The position numbers were made by a program, and so were the translations under genes. The notes beneath the pieces were generated by a model, which saw nothing but the letters and a program-made list of their open reading frames with translations, did not search any database and was not told the DNA's origin. DNA of 16,826 bases from Candidatus Eiseniibacteriota bacterium (lineage in GTDB: Bacteria > Eisenbacteria > RBG-16-71-46). Below, one piece after another: positions 1 through 7,616 of this stretch. Each line of letters opens with the position of its first letter. Position 1 is the first letter of the stretch. The stretch lies in NCBI GenBank assembly GCA_903921835.1, contig CAIXRL010000601.1, positions 1 through 16,826 of the forward strand, in the 5' to 3' direction.

Positions 1-147
1 CCGCAAGAAGATCGGCCGGCCGGACCCACCTTCGGTGGGTACCCCGGAACCGTGTTGTCAACACGATGAGGACAGCGGCCGGTCGAGCTTCGCAGCGGAT
101 GACGCGCAGATCGCGCTCGCAGGCGGCGGGCTCATGAATGATCCGGG
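1..147. other. left-edge intergenic or partial region
   Basis: No gene can be supported here. Positions 24-40 form a hairpin with a 7-bp stem (ACCCACC/GGTGGGT) and a TTC loop. A second hairpin, CGTGTT/AACACG, follows at 51-65. Tandem hairpins of this kind could end a transcript coming from the left, but there is no T-run. One plus-strand frame is open from position 2 to a TAG at 149-151 and could be the last 49 codons of a gene starting outside the window. In DNA this GC-rich such a frame is expected by chance, and it has no recognisable motif. On the minus strand, where a toxin partner of the neighbouring antitoxin-like gene would sit, the only ATG frame stops after about 25 codons. Confidence 0.4.
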
Positions 148-387
148 CTAGCCCTCCTCGCCCTCGGGCGGCGCAAGCGCGGTGTCGCGGCGGGCGGGGT
201 CGGCGAGGAACGGCCCGAGATCGAACGACGGCAGGCGCACGCGTCCCCTGCGCCCGGTCGCCTGTGCGGCCAGCCCCGCGCGCAGCGTGCGCTCCACGAT
301 CTCGGTGAGCGTGCGGCCCTCGGCGGCGGCGCGCTTGCGCAGCTCGGTGTGCAGCGACGTGTCGAGAAGCAGTGTGGTGCGTTTCAT
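148..387 (-). CDS. ribbon-helix-helix (CopG/VapB-like) DNA-binding protein
   Basis: A 79-residue protein. It begins with a basic and hydrophobic beta-strand (residues 1-9, MKRTTLLLD) followed by two predicted helices (about 11-24 and 27-42). The turn EGRTLTEIVERTLRAGL is the usual ribbon-helix-helix pattern of CopG/VapB/Arc-type proteins, which dimerise and bind operator DNA through the N-terminal strand. The C-terminal part (about 45-79, with PSFDLGPFLAD and an acidic tail) is the kind of disordered segment an antitoxin uses to hold its toxin. No PIN or other toxin frame follows within the 147 bases left in the window, so it is either an orphan or its partner lies elsewhere. The ATG at 387 gives the start closest to the family; an ATG four codons upstream (MLLH) is also possible. 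The gene is divergent from ahcY. Confidence 0.75.
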   Translation of the reverse strand: MKRTTLLLDTSLHTELRKRAAAEGRTLTEIVERTLRAGLAAQATGRRGRVRLPSFDLGPFLADPARRDTALAPPEGEEG

Positions 388-438
388 ATGTAAAAGCATA
401 GCAAATGGACGCGACCTTGCGCCATCGACGTTTTCGAG

Positions 439-468
439 TTGAGTTCGCCCGCGTGGTTCCGGCAGAAT
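439..468 (+). promoter_or_regulatory. possible sigma-70 promoter for ahcY
   Basis: TTGAGT (439-444) and CAGAAT (463-468) are separated by 18 bases and lie about 50 bases before the ahcY start. The match to consensus is modest. The -10 element sits inside a perfect inverted repeat CCGGCA-GAA-TGCCGG (459-473), which could be an operator or a small 5' hairpin. No SAH riboswitch motif was seen in this leader. Confidence 0.25.
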
Positions 469-519
469 GCCGGGCGTTCGTTCCCTCGCGGTATCGTCCC
501 ACTTTCGACAGGAGCCCAG

Positions 520-1824
520 ATGGCGACTCGCAAGTCCACCGGCGCCGCCGGCGTCCAGCCCGCGCCCACGCCCGGTCACGTGAAGGACATCAAGCTCGCG
601 CGCGACGGCAAGGCCCGCATCGAATGGGCCGAGCGTAACATGCCCGTCCTGCGCGCGATCCGTGCCCGCTTCGCCAAGGAGAAGCCGCTCAGGAAGCTGC
701 GCATCGCCGCGTGCCTGCACGTGACCACCGAGACGGCGAACCTCATGCGCACGCTGCAGGCCGGCGGTGCCGAGGTGTTCCTGTGCGGCTCGAACCCGCT
801 CAGCACGCAGGATGACGTGGCCGCGGCGCTGGTCGGTGTCTACGGCATCCCGACGTTCGCGATCAAGGGCGAGGACCACAAGACCTACTACTCGCACATC
901 GTGTCCTGCATCGAGGCCAGCCCGACGATCACGATGGACGACGGCTGCGACCTGGTCACGGTCATGCACACCAAGATGACCAGGTACCTCAAGAACGTCG
1001 TCGCCGGCACCGAGGAGACGTCCACGGGCGTCACCCGCCTGCGCGCCATGGCGGCCGACAAGAAGCTCAAGTTCCCGGTCATCGCCATCAACGACGCCGA
1101 CACCAAGCACCTGTTCGACAACCGCTACGGCACCGGCCAGAGTTCGCTCGACGGCGTGCTGCGCGCCACGAACATGCTGATCGCGGGCTCGACGGTGGTC
1201 ATCGCCGGCTACGGCTGGTGCGGCCGCGGCCTCGCGGTGCGCGCCAAGGGCATGGGCGCCACGGTGATGGTGACCGAGGTGAACCCGCTGCGCGCGCTGG
1301 AAGCGCAGATGGACGGCTACATCGCCTGCTCGATGGAGGAGGCCGCGCCCAGGGGCGATCTCTTCATCACCGTGACCGGCAACAAGTCGGTGATCCGCCA
1401 GGAGCACTTCGCGGCCATGAAGGACGGCGCGATCGTGTGCAACAGCGGACACTTCAACGTCGAACTCGACATCCCGGCGCTGGAGCGCCTGGCCGTTTCC
1501 AAGAAGGTGGCCCGTCCGTTCGTGGAGGAGTACCGGCTCAAGGGCGGCAAGCGCGTGTTCCTGCTGGGCGAGGGCCGTCTGATCAATCTGGCGGCCGCCG
1601 AAGGCCACCCGGCGATGGTGATGGACATGTCCTTCGCCAACCAGGCCCTGAGCGTCGAGTTCCTCGCGAAGAAGGCGGGCAAGCTCGACAAGCAGGTGTA
1701 CGTGGTGCCGGAAGACATCGACAAGGAAGTCGCCCGCCTCAAGCTGAATAGCATGGGCATCGAGATCGACACGCTCACGCCCGAGCAGGTGAAGTACCTC
1801 GGCACGTGGAGCGAGGGCACGTAG
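520..1824 (+). CDS. ahcY: S-adenosylhomocysteine hydrolase
   Basis: A 434-residue cytosolic enzyme that splits S-adenosylhomocysteine into adenosine and homocysteine, removing the product inhibitor of methyltransferases and feeding the methyl cycle. Visible family hallmarks are the substrate segment LHVTTETANL (66-75), the STQDD motif (95-99), the MDDG segment (139-142), the EE pair near 165, the catalytic K196 and D200 in TKHLFDN, the NAD-binding loop GYGWCGRG (230-237), and the NSGHFNVE histidine (H311). The form GYGWCGRG, the sequence FAIKGEDHKTYY and the C-terminus YLGTWSEGT in place of the KPDHYRY end of the common bacterial/eukaryotic type point to the Thermotoga/archaeal-like branch. 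The ATG at 520 is chosen because AGGAG lies five bases upstream; the in-frame upstream extension to 439 has no such site. A hairpin terminator follows. Confidence 0.97.
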   Translation: MATRKSTGAAGVQPAPTPGHVKDIKLARDGKARIEWAERNMPVLRAIRARFAKEKPLRKLRIAACLHVTTETANLMRTLQAGGAEVFLCGSNPLSTQDDVAAALVGVYGIPTFAIKGEDHKTYYSHIVSCIEASPTITMDDGCDLVTVMHTKMTRYLKNVVAGTEETSTGVTRLRAMAADKKLKFPVIAINDADTKHLFDNRYGTGQSSLDGVLRATNMLIAGSTVVIAGYGWCGRGLAVRAKGMGATVMVTEVNPLRALEAQMDGYIACSMEEAAPRGDLFITVTGNKSVIRQEHFAAMKDGAIVCNSGHFNVELDIPALERLAVSKKVARPFVEEYRLKGGKRVFLLGEGRLINLAAAEGHPAMVMDMSFANQALSVEFLAKKAGKLDKQVYVVPEDIDKEVARLKLNSMGIEIDTLTPEQVKYLGTWSEGT

Positions 1825-1847
1825 TTTCGTTTCGGTGACGTCACGCG

Positions 1848-1880
1848 ACGCCCCGGCGGCTCACGCTGCCGGGGTGTTTG
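1848..1880 (+). terminator. hairpin terminator after ahcY
   Basis: CCCCGGCGGC (1851-1860) pairs with GCTGCCGGGG (1865-1874) with one G-T wobble and a TCAC loop. The stem can extend three more pairs outward to 1848/1877. It is followed by a short TGTTT stretch, so the U-tract is weak but the stem is very stable. It lies between ahcY and the aminotransferase gene, which suggests that they are separate units. Confidence 0.7.
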
Positions 1881-1913
1881 CGTGCGCGCCGCGCGGGACC
1901 GTAGCCTGCCCGT

Positions 1914-3074
1914 ATGTTCTCGCGACGCATCCCGGAGGCGCTCGAGCCCAACGCCTGGTCCGTGCGCCTGGCGGCGCTGCACGCCGCCGGCGCGCTCGTG
2001 GCCGACCTCACCGACTCGAACCCGACCCGCACGGGTCTGTCGCCTCTCGCCGAGGCCGCAGGAGTACTGGCCGCGGCGCCCGCGCTGCCCTACGACCCGG
2101 CGCCGCTCGGGCTGCTCCCGGCGCGCGCGGCGGTGGCCGCGAGCCTGACCGCTCCGGGTATTGAAGTCTCGCCCGAGCAGATCGTGCTGACCCCAAGCAC
2201 CAGTGAAGCTTACTCCCAGCTGTTCCGGCTGCTCGCCGACCCGGGGGAGCACGTGCTGGCGCCCGCCCCGAGCTACCCGCTGTGCGAGCCGATCGCACGC
2301 GCCGAGGGCGTTCGCGTGGCGCACTACGCGCTGGCGTTCGACGGCCGCTGGCACCTGGACCGCGGCGCGCTGGAGGCCGTGGCTCCCGGTGCGCGCGCAC
2401 TGGTGCTGGTGGAGCCGAACCACCCCACGGGCTCGTGCCTCGACGCGGAGGATCGCGCGTTCGTCGAGGAACTCGCCGCGCGGCACCGCATGGCGCTGGT
2501 GGTGGACGCCGTGTTCGCCGACTTCGCGCGCGATCCCGCGCGGCCGCTGCCCTCGTGGCTGGGAGAGCGCCGGGCGCTCACGTTCGTGCTGGGTGGGCTG
2601 TCCAAGCGCTGCGGGCTGCCACATCTCAAGCTGGGATGGATCGTGGTCGCAGGCCCCGAGCACGAACGGCGCGGGGCCCTCGCGGGGCTCGAGTGGCTGG
2701 GCGATCTCTTCCTGGGAGTCGCCTCGCCGGTGCAGCAGGCGCTGCCGGATCTGCTCGAACTCCGCAACGGCTTCGCCGCGCGCGTCACCGAACGCGTGGC
2801 GACCAACCTCGTCGCGCTCGCGCGGCTCGTGGCCGCGCGCCCCGAGTGCACGGCGCTGCCCGCCGACGGTGGCTGGAGCGCCGTGCTGCGCGTGCCCGCG
2901 ACGCGCACGGACGAGGCGTGGGCGCTGGCGCTGCTCGAGCGCGGCGTCGCGGTCCACCCGGGGCACTTCTACGACTTTGCCGCGGGCGAGCACCTGGTGG
3001 TGAGCCTGATCGTGGAGAGCGCGACGTTCGCCGCGGGGCTCGAGGCGATCGCGGCGGAGCTGCGCGCCGGCTGA
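1914..3074 (+). CDS. fold-type I PLP-dependent aminotransferase (class I/II)
   Basis: A 386-residue cytosolic aminotransferase. It shows the expected order of motifs: the N-terminal DLTDSNPTR (31-39), the cofactor-phosphate region TPSTSEAYS (93-101), NHPTG with N169, VVDAVF with D198 that holds the pyridine nitrogen, and the Schiff-base lysine K231 in GGLSKRCGLPHLKLGW. The donor amino acid cannot be read from the sequence. At the position near the C-terminus where aspartate-aminotransferase relatives carry the substrate-binding arginine (usually R-L-S/A), this protein reads LVVSLIVES, so the alpha-carboxylate arginine seems to be missing. From memory the same feature occurs in close relatives annotated only as PLP aminotransferases. 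The ATG at 1914 has no clear ribosome-binding site. There is no obvious operon partner. Confidence 0.9.
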   Translation: MFSRRIPEALEPNAWSVRLAALHAAGALVADLTDSNPTRTGLSPLAEAAGVLAAAPALPYDPAPLGLLPARAAVAASLTAPGIEVSPEQIVLTPSTSEAYSQLFRLLADPGEHVLAPAPSYPLCEPIARAEGVRVAHYALAFDGRWHLDRGALEAVAPGARALVLVEPNHPTGSCLDAEDRAFVEELAARHRMALVVDAVFADFARDPARPLPSWLGERRALTFVLGGLSKRCGLPHLKLGWIVVAGPEHERRGALAGLEWLGDLFLGVASPVQQALPDLLELRNGFAARVTERVATNLVALARLVAARPECTALPADGGWSAVLRVPATRTDEAWALALLERGVAVHPGHFYDFAAGEHLVVSLIVESATFAAGLEAIAAELRAG

Positions 3075-3130
3075 GAAGCCGCCCGCCGCGCCGCGCGACG
3101 TCGGCGCGTGGCGCGTGGTGTTGCCTTCGC

Positions 3131-3709
3131 TCACCGCTTCGCGGCGGTGCGCGCGCGCAGGACGTGGCGCAGGAGCAGCATTTGCCCGTAATGGCCGGCC
3201 TGGTGCTCGAGCACGTGGTAGAGAATCCAGCGCGTGTTCATGACCTGGCTGTCGCCGTTCCAGCGCAGGCGCGCCCTGCCTCGGCTCAGGTCCGCGGGGC
3301 TCATGCGCGCGAGCGCGCGCCGCGTGAAGCGCCGCGCGCGGTCGTGAAGCCGCCGGTAGCCGGCCAGCGTCCAGCCGCGCAGGTTCGCGGGCGGGAGGCC
3401 CGTCGCGGGCAGCGGCATGCCGTCGTCGTCCGGGCCGATGCCGAGCGCCCTGCGGACCGCTTCCTCGCCCGTGCCGGTGGTCGCGGTGAGCAGCCAGTGG
3501 ACCTCGGCGAGCGCGCAGTGGATGAGCAGCATGCCGATCGTGTTGGCGCCGGGGCACAACTGGAATGCGAGCTCGGCGCTCGTGAGGCCGCGCAGGTCGG
3601 GGAACATCCGCGCGCTCAGCTCGTCGAGCTGAGCGAGGAACGAACCCGCCTCGGCGCAGCGCATGCCTTTCGCGGGAGCGAGGACGCGCGAAGCAAGGGC
3701 GGGGGCCAT
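3131..3709 (-). CDS. DinB/DUF664-like four-helix protein
   Basis: A 192-residue soluble protein with the DinB/YfiT-type helical-bundle pattern. An N-terminal helix carries NTIGMLLIHCALAEVHWL (57-74, with H64 and H71). The last helix carries WILYHVLEHQAGHYGQ (161-176, with H165, H169 and H173), which matches the LxHxxxHxxxHxGQ metal-site pattern of the superfamily. Many DinB-like proteins use three histidines to bind a divalent metal. Some act as thiol (bacillithiol/mycothiol) transferases, but most have no known role, and none can be assigned here. The ATG at 3709 is preferred over one 18 codons upstream because GGAGAGA lies 9-10 bases before it. The gene stands alone, divergent from the exported protein at 4136. 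Confidence 0.8.
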   Translation of the reverse strand: MAPALASRVLAPAKGMRCAEAGSFLAQLDELSARMFPDLRGLTSAELAFQLCPGANTIGMLLIHCALAEVHWLLTATTGTGEEAVRRALGIGPDDDGMPLPATGLPPANLRGWTLAGYRRLHDRARRFTRRALARMSPADLSRGRARLRWNGDSQVMNTRWILYHVLEHQAGHYGQMLLLRHVLRARTAAKR

Positions 3710-4135
3710 GAGGGTCTCTCCGGAGGATGCGCGCCTCGCCCGGGCAGACACTCCGCCCAGCACGGCGCGCGAGCAGGGGACCCGACGGTGCGGGGCCCGT
3801 CAAGTACGGCCATCCGAAATCGTGACGGTGCTGGCGTGCGCGCAGCGCGTGAGGACCACGCGCGCAACCGGGCGTTCTGCAACCGCCGGCGCCGCGGGGG
3901 TTCCGCCTCGCCGCGTGACGCACGCGAGCGCTGCGGGGCCGTCCCGGGCGCGCTCGACGCTGTTCCGCTTGCCTGCTTCCCGGGGATCAGGCGCGGGGGA
4001 ATGTCCGCGAGGGCTGCCCACGCGGCGGGCGCGCGAGCGGCGTCCGGGGCGCGAGCAGACGAAAGTCGTGTCCGCTCCGGTCCGATAACCGGGGTGCCAT
4101 ACCCCCTGGCGTGTCGTCTACCCGGAGGCCCTCAC
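3710..4135. other. divergent intergenic region
   Basis: About 425 bases between the DinB-like gene (-) and the exported-protein gene (+). Several open frames cross it on both strands, but their translations are Arg/Ala/Pro-rich and have no motif, ribosome-binding site or homology that I recognise. I see no convincing -35/-10 pair, and only a short inverted repeat CCGGT/ACCGG near 4080-4094. It must hold promoters for both flanking genes, but I cannot place them. Confidence 0.4.
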
Positions 4136-4762
4136 GTGTCCCGAAGGATGATGCCCTGGCTCGTCACCGCCGCGCTCACTGCCGCGCTCGCCATGGTCCT
4201 CCATGCGGGCGTGCACGGCGCGCGCTCCGCACCGCGTGGCGGGCAGTGGGACCGGCGCTGGCCCGCGCTCGCGCGTTCGGGGCCGCGCTGGCGCGAGGGC
4301 GCCGAGTTCGTGATGCTGGCGCGCGAGGGTCTTCTGGAGGGCGTGAGCGCCTCGCGCGAGCGCTGGTTGCTCCTGCGGCGGGACAGCATTGGCGGCGACT
4401 TCGAGGTCCAGCGCCCGGACCAGGCCGCGCGCGTGTGCTGGCTGCCGTTCCATCCGGCGGTGCCCGGCCTCCCGCTGCGTTCCCGCCGGTCGCCGGGTGT
4501 CCACCCCTACGCGTGCGGGCTCGTGGCGGTGACCGTTCCCGCAGGCCGGTTCCGCTGCGGTCGCACGTGGCGCAACATCGAGGCGCGCGACGGCGTCGTG
4601 ATGCGGGTGGACGAGTGGTGGGCGCCAGGCGTACCGGTTCCGGTGCAGCGCTGGACCCGGTGGGAGGGCGACGCGGACGCGCTCGCCGTGCCGCCGCGCC
4701 GCGTGGCGGACATGCTCGTGGGCACCGAGTGGGCGGTGCTCGAGCGCATCCGGCAGCCGTAG
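4136..4762 (+). CDS. exported protein of unknown function
   Basis: A 208-residue protein. Residues 4-28 (RRMMPWLVTAALTAALAMVL, then HAGVHG) look like a signal peptide or an N-terminal membrane anchor, so the rest should be periplasmic. The body is rich in Trp and Arg, with a conserved-looking block in which a Phe-Arg-Cys strand (139-141) leads into DEWWAPGVPVPVQRW (159-173). That arrangement resembles exported beta-sandwich proteins such as DUF3108 relatives, where the strand ends in a statement of the W-x-PG-V type, but I cannot assign a family with confidence. Three cysteines (101, 127, 141) could form a disulphide. The GTG start at 4136 is chosen because GGAGG is seven bases upstream; ATG codons at 4148 and 4151 are alternatives. 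The gene is convergent with hppA. Confidence 0.65.
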   Translation: MSRRMMPWLVTAALTAALAMVLHAGVHGARSAPRGGQWDRRWPALARSGPRWREGAEFVMLAREGLLEGVSASRERWLLLRRDSIGGDFEVQRPDQAARVCWLPFHPAVPGLPLRSRRSPGVHPYACGLVAVTVPAGRFRCGRTWRNIEARDGVVMRVDEWWAPGVPVPVQRWTRWEGDADALAVPPRRVADMLVGTEWAVLERIRQP

Positions 4763-4861
4763 AGCGGACCCTTCGGCGCGCCGTCCGTGGCGCGGGTGAT
4801 CCTCAGTTCCCGCGCGCGGACGATCCGCGAGGCAGGGGCGCGAACTCGACGCCGCGCACGA

Positions 4862-4897
4862 CGAAGGCCCCGGCGGAGTGTTCCGCCGGGGCCTTCG
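4862..4897. terminator. 16-bp perfect hairpin, bidirectional terminator
   Basis: CGAAGGCCCCGGCGGA (4862-4877) is exactly complementary to 4882-4897, with a GTGT loop. It lies between the stop of the exported-protein gene (+) and the stop of hppA (-), so it can end both transcripts. No T-run flanks it on either side. Strong stems without a U-tract recur in this window (see 12351-12385). Confidence 0.8.
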
Positions 4898-4915
4898 CCC
4901 TGAAGCGTGCGCGCG

Positions 4916-7348
4916 TCAGGCCTTCGACGTGATTCGCATGCCGTAGAACGAGCGGTAAATGAAGAACAGCGCGACCAGCATGAACACGGCCGACACCGGG
5001 ACGCGGATCCCGGGGTTCGCCACCGCCATCTCGACGGCGAGCAGGCCGAACAGCGTCGTGAACTTGATGATCGGGTTGAGCGCGACCGAGGAGGTGTCCT
5101 TGTACGGATCGCCGACCGTGTCGCCCACGACCGTGGCCGCGTGCAGCTCGGTGCCCTTGGCGTTCATCTCGACCTCGACCACCTTCTTGGCGTTGTCCCA
5201 CGCGCCGCCGGCGTTCGCCATGTACACGGCCTGGAACAGGCCGACCACCGCGATGCTCACCAGGTAGGCGATGAAGAACACCTCGTTGAAGAACGCGTAG
5301 GCGATCGTCAGCGAGAAGATGACCACGAAGATGTTGAACATGCCGGCCTGCGCGTACTGCGTGCAGATGCGCACGACGGTCTTCGAGGACTCGATGTCGG
5401 CGGCCTCGGCCGAGTCCAGCTTGATGTTCCGCTTGATGTACTCGACCGCGCGGTAGGCGCCGGTGGTCACGGCCTGCATCGAGGCGCCCGTGAACCAGTA
5501 GACCGTGCCGCCGCCCATGAGCAGCCCGAGGATCACGTACGGGTCGAGCAGGTCGAGCTTGAAGACCTGGTGCCCCGTGGCGTCCACGCCGTAGTGCTTC
5601 TGCAGCGTGAGGATGATCGAGAACAGCATCGTCGTGGCGCCGGCCACTGCGGTGGCGATGAGCACGGGTTTGGCGGTCGCCTTGAACGTGTTGCCCGCCC
5701 CGTCGTTGTCCTCGAGGTAGTGCTTGCCCTTCTCGAAGTCGGGCTTGAAGCCGAACTGCTTCTCGATCTCCTGCGCCACACCGGGCGTGGTCTCGACCTG
5801 CGAGAGCTCGAAGATGGACTGGGCGTTGTCGGTCACGGGACCGTAGGAGTCCACGGCGATCGTGACCGGTCCCATGCCCAGCAGGCCGAACGCCACCAGG
5901 CCGAACGCGAAGACCGAGCCGTAGGGCATGGCCGGGTTGAGGTAGGCGTTGATCGGGCCGGAGAAGTGGTACGACAGGAACAGCAGCACGGCCAGGATCA
6001 GCGCCTTCCAGAACACCGAGAAGTTGCCGGCCACGAGCCCGGACAGGATGTTCAGCGAGGCGCCGCCTTCCTTGGACGCCGCGACGATCTCCTTCACGTG
6101 CCGCGAGTGCGAGCTGGTGAACACCTTGGTGAACTCGGGGATCAGCGCCGCCGCGATGGTGCCGCACGAGATGATGATCGAGAGCGTGGACCACAGGCTG
6201 CCGAACTGTTCCACGGGCAGCAGGAACCTCGAGGCGGCGAACGTCACGCCGATCGACAGCAGCGAGCAGACCCAGACGAGGCTGGTGAGCGGCGCCTCGA
6301 AGTCGATCTTGTCCTTGCCGATGTTCCGGGCTCGGGCGAACACGCCGTTGGCGACGTACGACAGGATCGAGGTGAGGATCATGAGCACGCGCATCACGAA
6401 GATCCACACCAGGAACGTGGCCTTGTGCTCGGGGAGCACGGCCAGCGCGATGAACGAGATGAGCGCCACGCCGGTCACGCCGTAGGTCTCGAAGCCGTCG
6501 GCGGTCGGTCCGACCGAGTCGCCCGCATTGTCGCCGGTGCAGTCGGCGATCACGCCCGGGTTGCGCGGGTCGTCCTCCTTGATCTTGAACACGACCTTCA
6601 TCAGGTCGGAGCCGATGTCGGCGATCTTGGTGAAGATACCGCCGGCGATGCGGAGCGCCGAGGCGCCCAGCGATTCGCCGATCGCGAAGCCCAGGAAGCA
6701 CGCACCCGCATTCTCGGGGGCGATGAACCGCAGGATCGCGAGCATCATGAGCAGCTCGACGCAGATCAGCATGACGCCGATGCTCATCCCGGACTGCAAC
6801 GGGATCTCGTACACCGGCAGCGGCTTGCCCTTGAGCGAGGCGAACGCCGCCCGGCTGTTGGCGAACGTGTTCATGCGGATGCCGAACCACGCGACGCTGT
6901 ACGAGCCGAGGATGCCGAGCACGGAGAACGCCAGGATGGTCGCCACGCGACCGGCGGGGAAGGGCTCGCCGGGCTGGCGCTGCAGGAAGCCGAAGTAGTA
7001 GACGATGCAGGCGCCGATGAAGATCTCGAGCACGATCAGCAGCTGCCCCTGCTTGAGCAGGTACGCCTTGCAGGTCTCGTAGATCGTGTGCGAAACGTCG
7101 AGCATGGCCTTGTGGGCCGGCATGTTCTTCACCTGGAAGAACATGGTCATGCCGAACACGATGCCCAGCACGCAGATGCCCATGCCAAAGACGAGCATCT
7201 GCTGCTGGTCGGCGTTGAGCTGTGGGAGTTTCAGGTCCAGCTCGCTGGCAAAGCAGAGCGCCGGCAGCAGCACGCTCGCGAGCAGCGCGAACAGGCCGGC
7301 CATCGAGAATTTCCGTAGGACGGCGCCCGTGGTTCGGGACAGCTTCAT
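4916..7348 (-). CDS. hppA: membrane-bound proton-translocating pyrophosphatase (divergent type)
   Basis: An 810-residue integral inner-membrane pump that couples pyrophosphate hydrolysis to ion export. Diagnostic motifs are GGIFTKIADIGSDLM (236-250), EDDPRNPGVIADCTGDNAGD (258-277), SYGPVTDN (501-508), MANAGGAWDNAKK (710-722) and GDTVGDPYKDT (742-752), which together supply the Asp and Lys residues of the Mg-pyrophosphate site. The segment GNTFKAT puts a lysine (K556) where potassium-independent enzymes have Lys and potassium-dependent ones have Ala, so K+-independent H+ transport is predicted. It is longer than the usual 650-770 residues. It has an N-terminal hydrophobic, signal-like segment (12-35) and departs from canonical sequence in places (GGGTVYWFTGASMQAV at 612-627 where a GxLPYLF-type segment is expected). 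It therefore belongs to a divergent branch. The ATG at 7348 is preceded by GAGGAG. A candidate promoter lies at 7504-7531. Confidence 0.95.
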   Translation of the reverse strand: MKLSRTTGAVLRKFSMAGLFALLASVLLPALCFASELDLKLPQLNADQQQMLVFGMGICVLGIVFGMTMFFQVKNMPAHKAMLDVSHTIYETCKAYLLKQGQLLIVLEIFIGACIVYYFGFLQRQPGEPFPAGRVATILAFSVLGILGSYSVAWFGIRMNTFANSRAAFASLKGKPLPVYEIPLQSGMSIGVMLICVELLMMLAILRFIAPENAGACFLGFAIGESLGASALRIAGGIFTKIADIGSDLMKVVFKIKEDDPRNPGVIADCTGDNAGDSVGPTADGFETYGVTGVALISFIALAVLPEHKATFLVWIFVMRVLMILTSILSYVANGVFARARNIGKDKIDFEAPLTSLVWVCSLLSIGVTFAASRFLLPVEQFGSLWSTLSIIISCGTIAAALIPEFTKVFTSSHSRHVKEIVAASKEGGASLNILSGLVAGNFSVFWKALILAVLLFLSYHFSGPINAYLNPAMPYGSVFAFGLVAFGLLGMGPVTIAVDSYGPVTDNAQSIFELSQVETTPGVAQEIEKQFGFKPDFEKGKHYLEDNDGAGNTFKATAKPVLIATAVAGATTMLFSIILTLQKHYGVDATGHQVFKLDLLDPYVILGLLMGGGTVYWFTGASMQAVTTGAYRAVEYIKRNIKLDSAEAADIESSKTVVRICTQYAQAGMFNIFVVIFSLTIAYAFFNEVFFIAYLVSIAVVGLFQAVYMANAGGAWDNAKKVVEVEMNAKGTELHAATVVGDTVGDPYKDTSSVALNPIIKFTTLFGLLAVEMAVANPGIRVPVSAVFMLVALFFIYRSFYGMRITSKA

Positions 7349-7503
7349 CGGGTGCTCCTCGTGTGGGGTCAGGCGACCGGCCGGACGGCCGGAGTACCCC
7401 GACGAACCGGGCAACCGCAAGGGAGGCAGATAGGGAGCGGCCCGGTCGGCGGGAACGAAAGCTGATCTCCCGACAGCAATGGGTCCATCGGAAGGCGCGC
7501 CAG

Positions 7504-7518
7504 AATATACGAATCGTC
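7504..7518. repeat. copy 1 of a 15-base shared element
   Basis: AATATACGAATCGTC here and AATATTCGAATCGTC at 9999-10013 differ at one base. Both copies lie in AT-rich intergenic DNA upstream of a minus-strand membrane-protein gene (hppA and the CcmF-like gene respectively), in the same orientation. It may be a regulator site or a promoter feature. Confidence 0.4.
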
Positions 7519-7531
7519 AGGAATGAAACAA
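7504..7531 (-). promoter_or_regulatory. sigma-70-type promoter candidate for hppA
   Basis: Read on the minus strand, TTGTTT (7531-7526) and TATATT (7509-7504) are separated by 16 bases in one of the few AT-rich patches of the window. It would give a 5' leader of about 150 bases before the hppA ATG. A perfect 12-bp palindrome, CACCCCGGGGTG (7542-7553), lies just upstream and could be an operator. The -10 element overlaps a 15-base sequence that recurs at 9999-10013. Confidence 0.45.
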
Positions 7532-7616
7532 GGACTTGACGCACCCCGGGGTGGGCGCCTCCGGGGCCGGGCCCCGACGCGCGTGCGAGTGCGGGCGTCG
7601 AGCGCGCCCGACGGGA

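Noticed and set aside
2..151. 3' end of a plus-strand gene entering from the left edge
   Set aside because: The frame is open for 49 codons, but two other frames are also open over much of it and no motif is recognisable.
388..519. SAH riboswitch upstream of ahcY
   Set aside because: SAH riboswitches are common before ahcY, but the conserved core is not present in this short leader.
1317..3923. 868-codon minus-strand open frame antisense to ahcY and the aminotransferase
   Set aside because: The product is Arg/Ala/Gly/His-rich with no motif, and it lies opposite two well-supported genes. It is an effect of high GC at third codon positions.
2282..4135. Long upstream extension of the exported-protein frame
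   Set aside because: It runs out of frame across the aminotransferase gene and across the DinB-like gene. The GGAGG-GTG start at 4136 and the signal peptide mark the real beginning.
3710..4135. Small genes in the gap between the DinB-like and exported-protein genes
   Set aside because: Several frames of 70-140 codons exist on both strands, but none has a good ribosome-binding site, normal composition or a motif.
4907..7318. 803-codon plus-strand open frame antisense to hppA
   Set aside because: The translation is repetitive in His, Asp, Arg and Glu, as expected from the complement of a GC-rich membrane-protein gene, and the pyrophosphatase motifs on the other strand are decisive.
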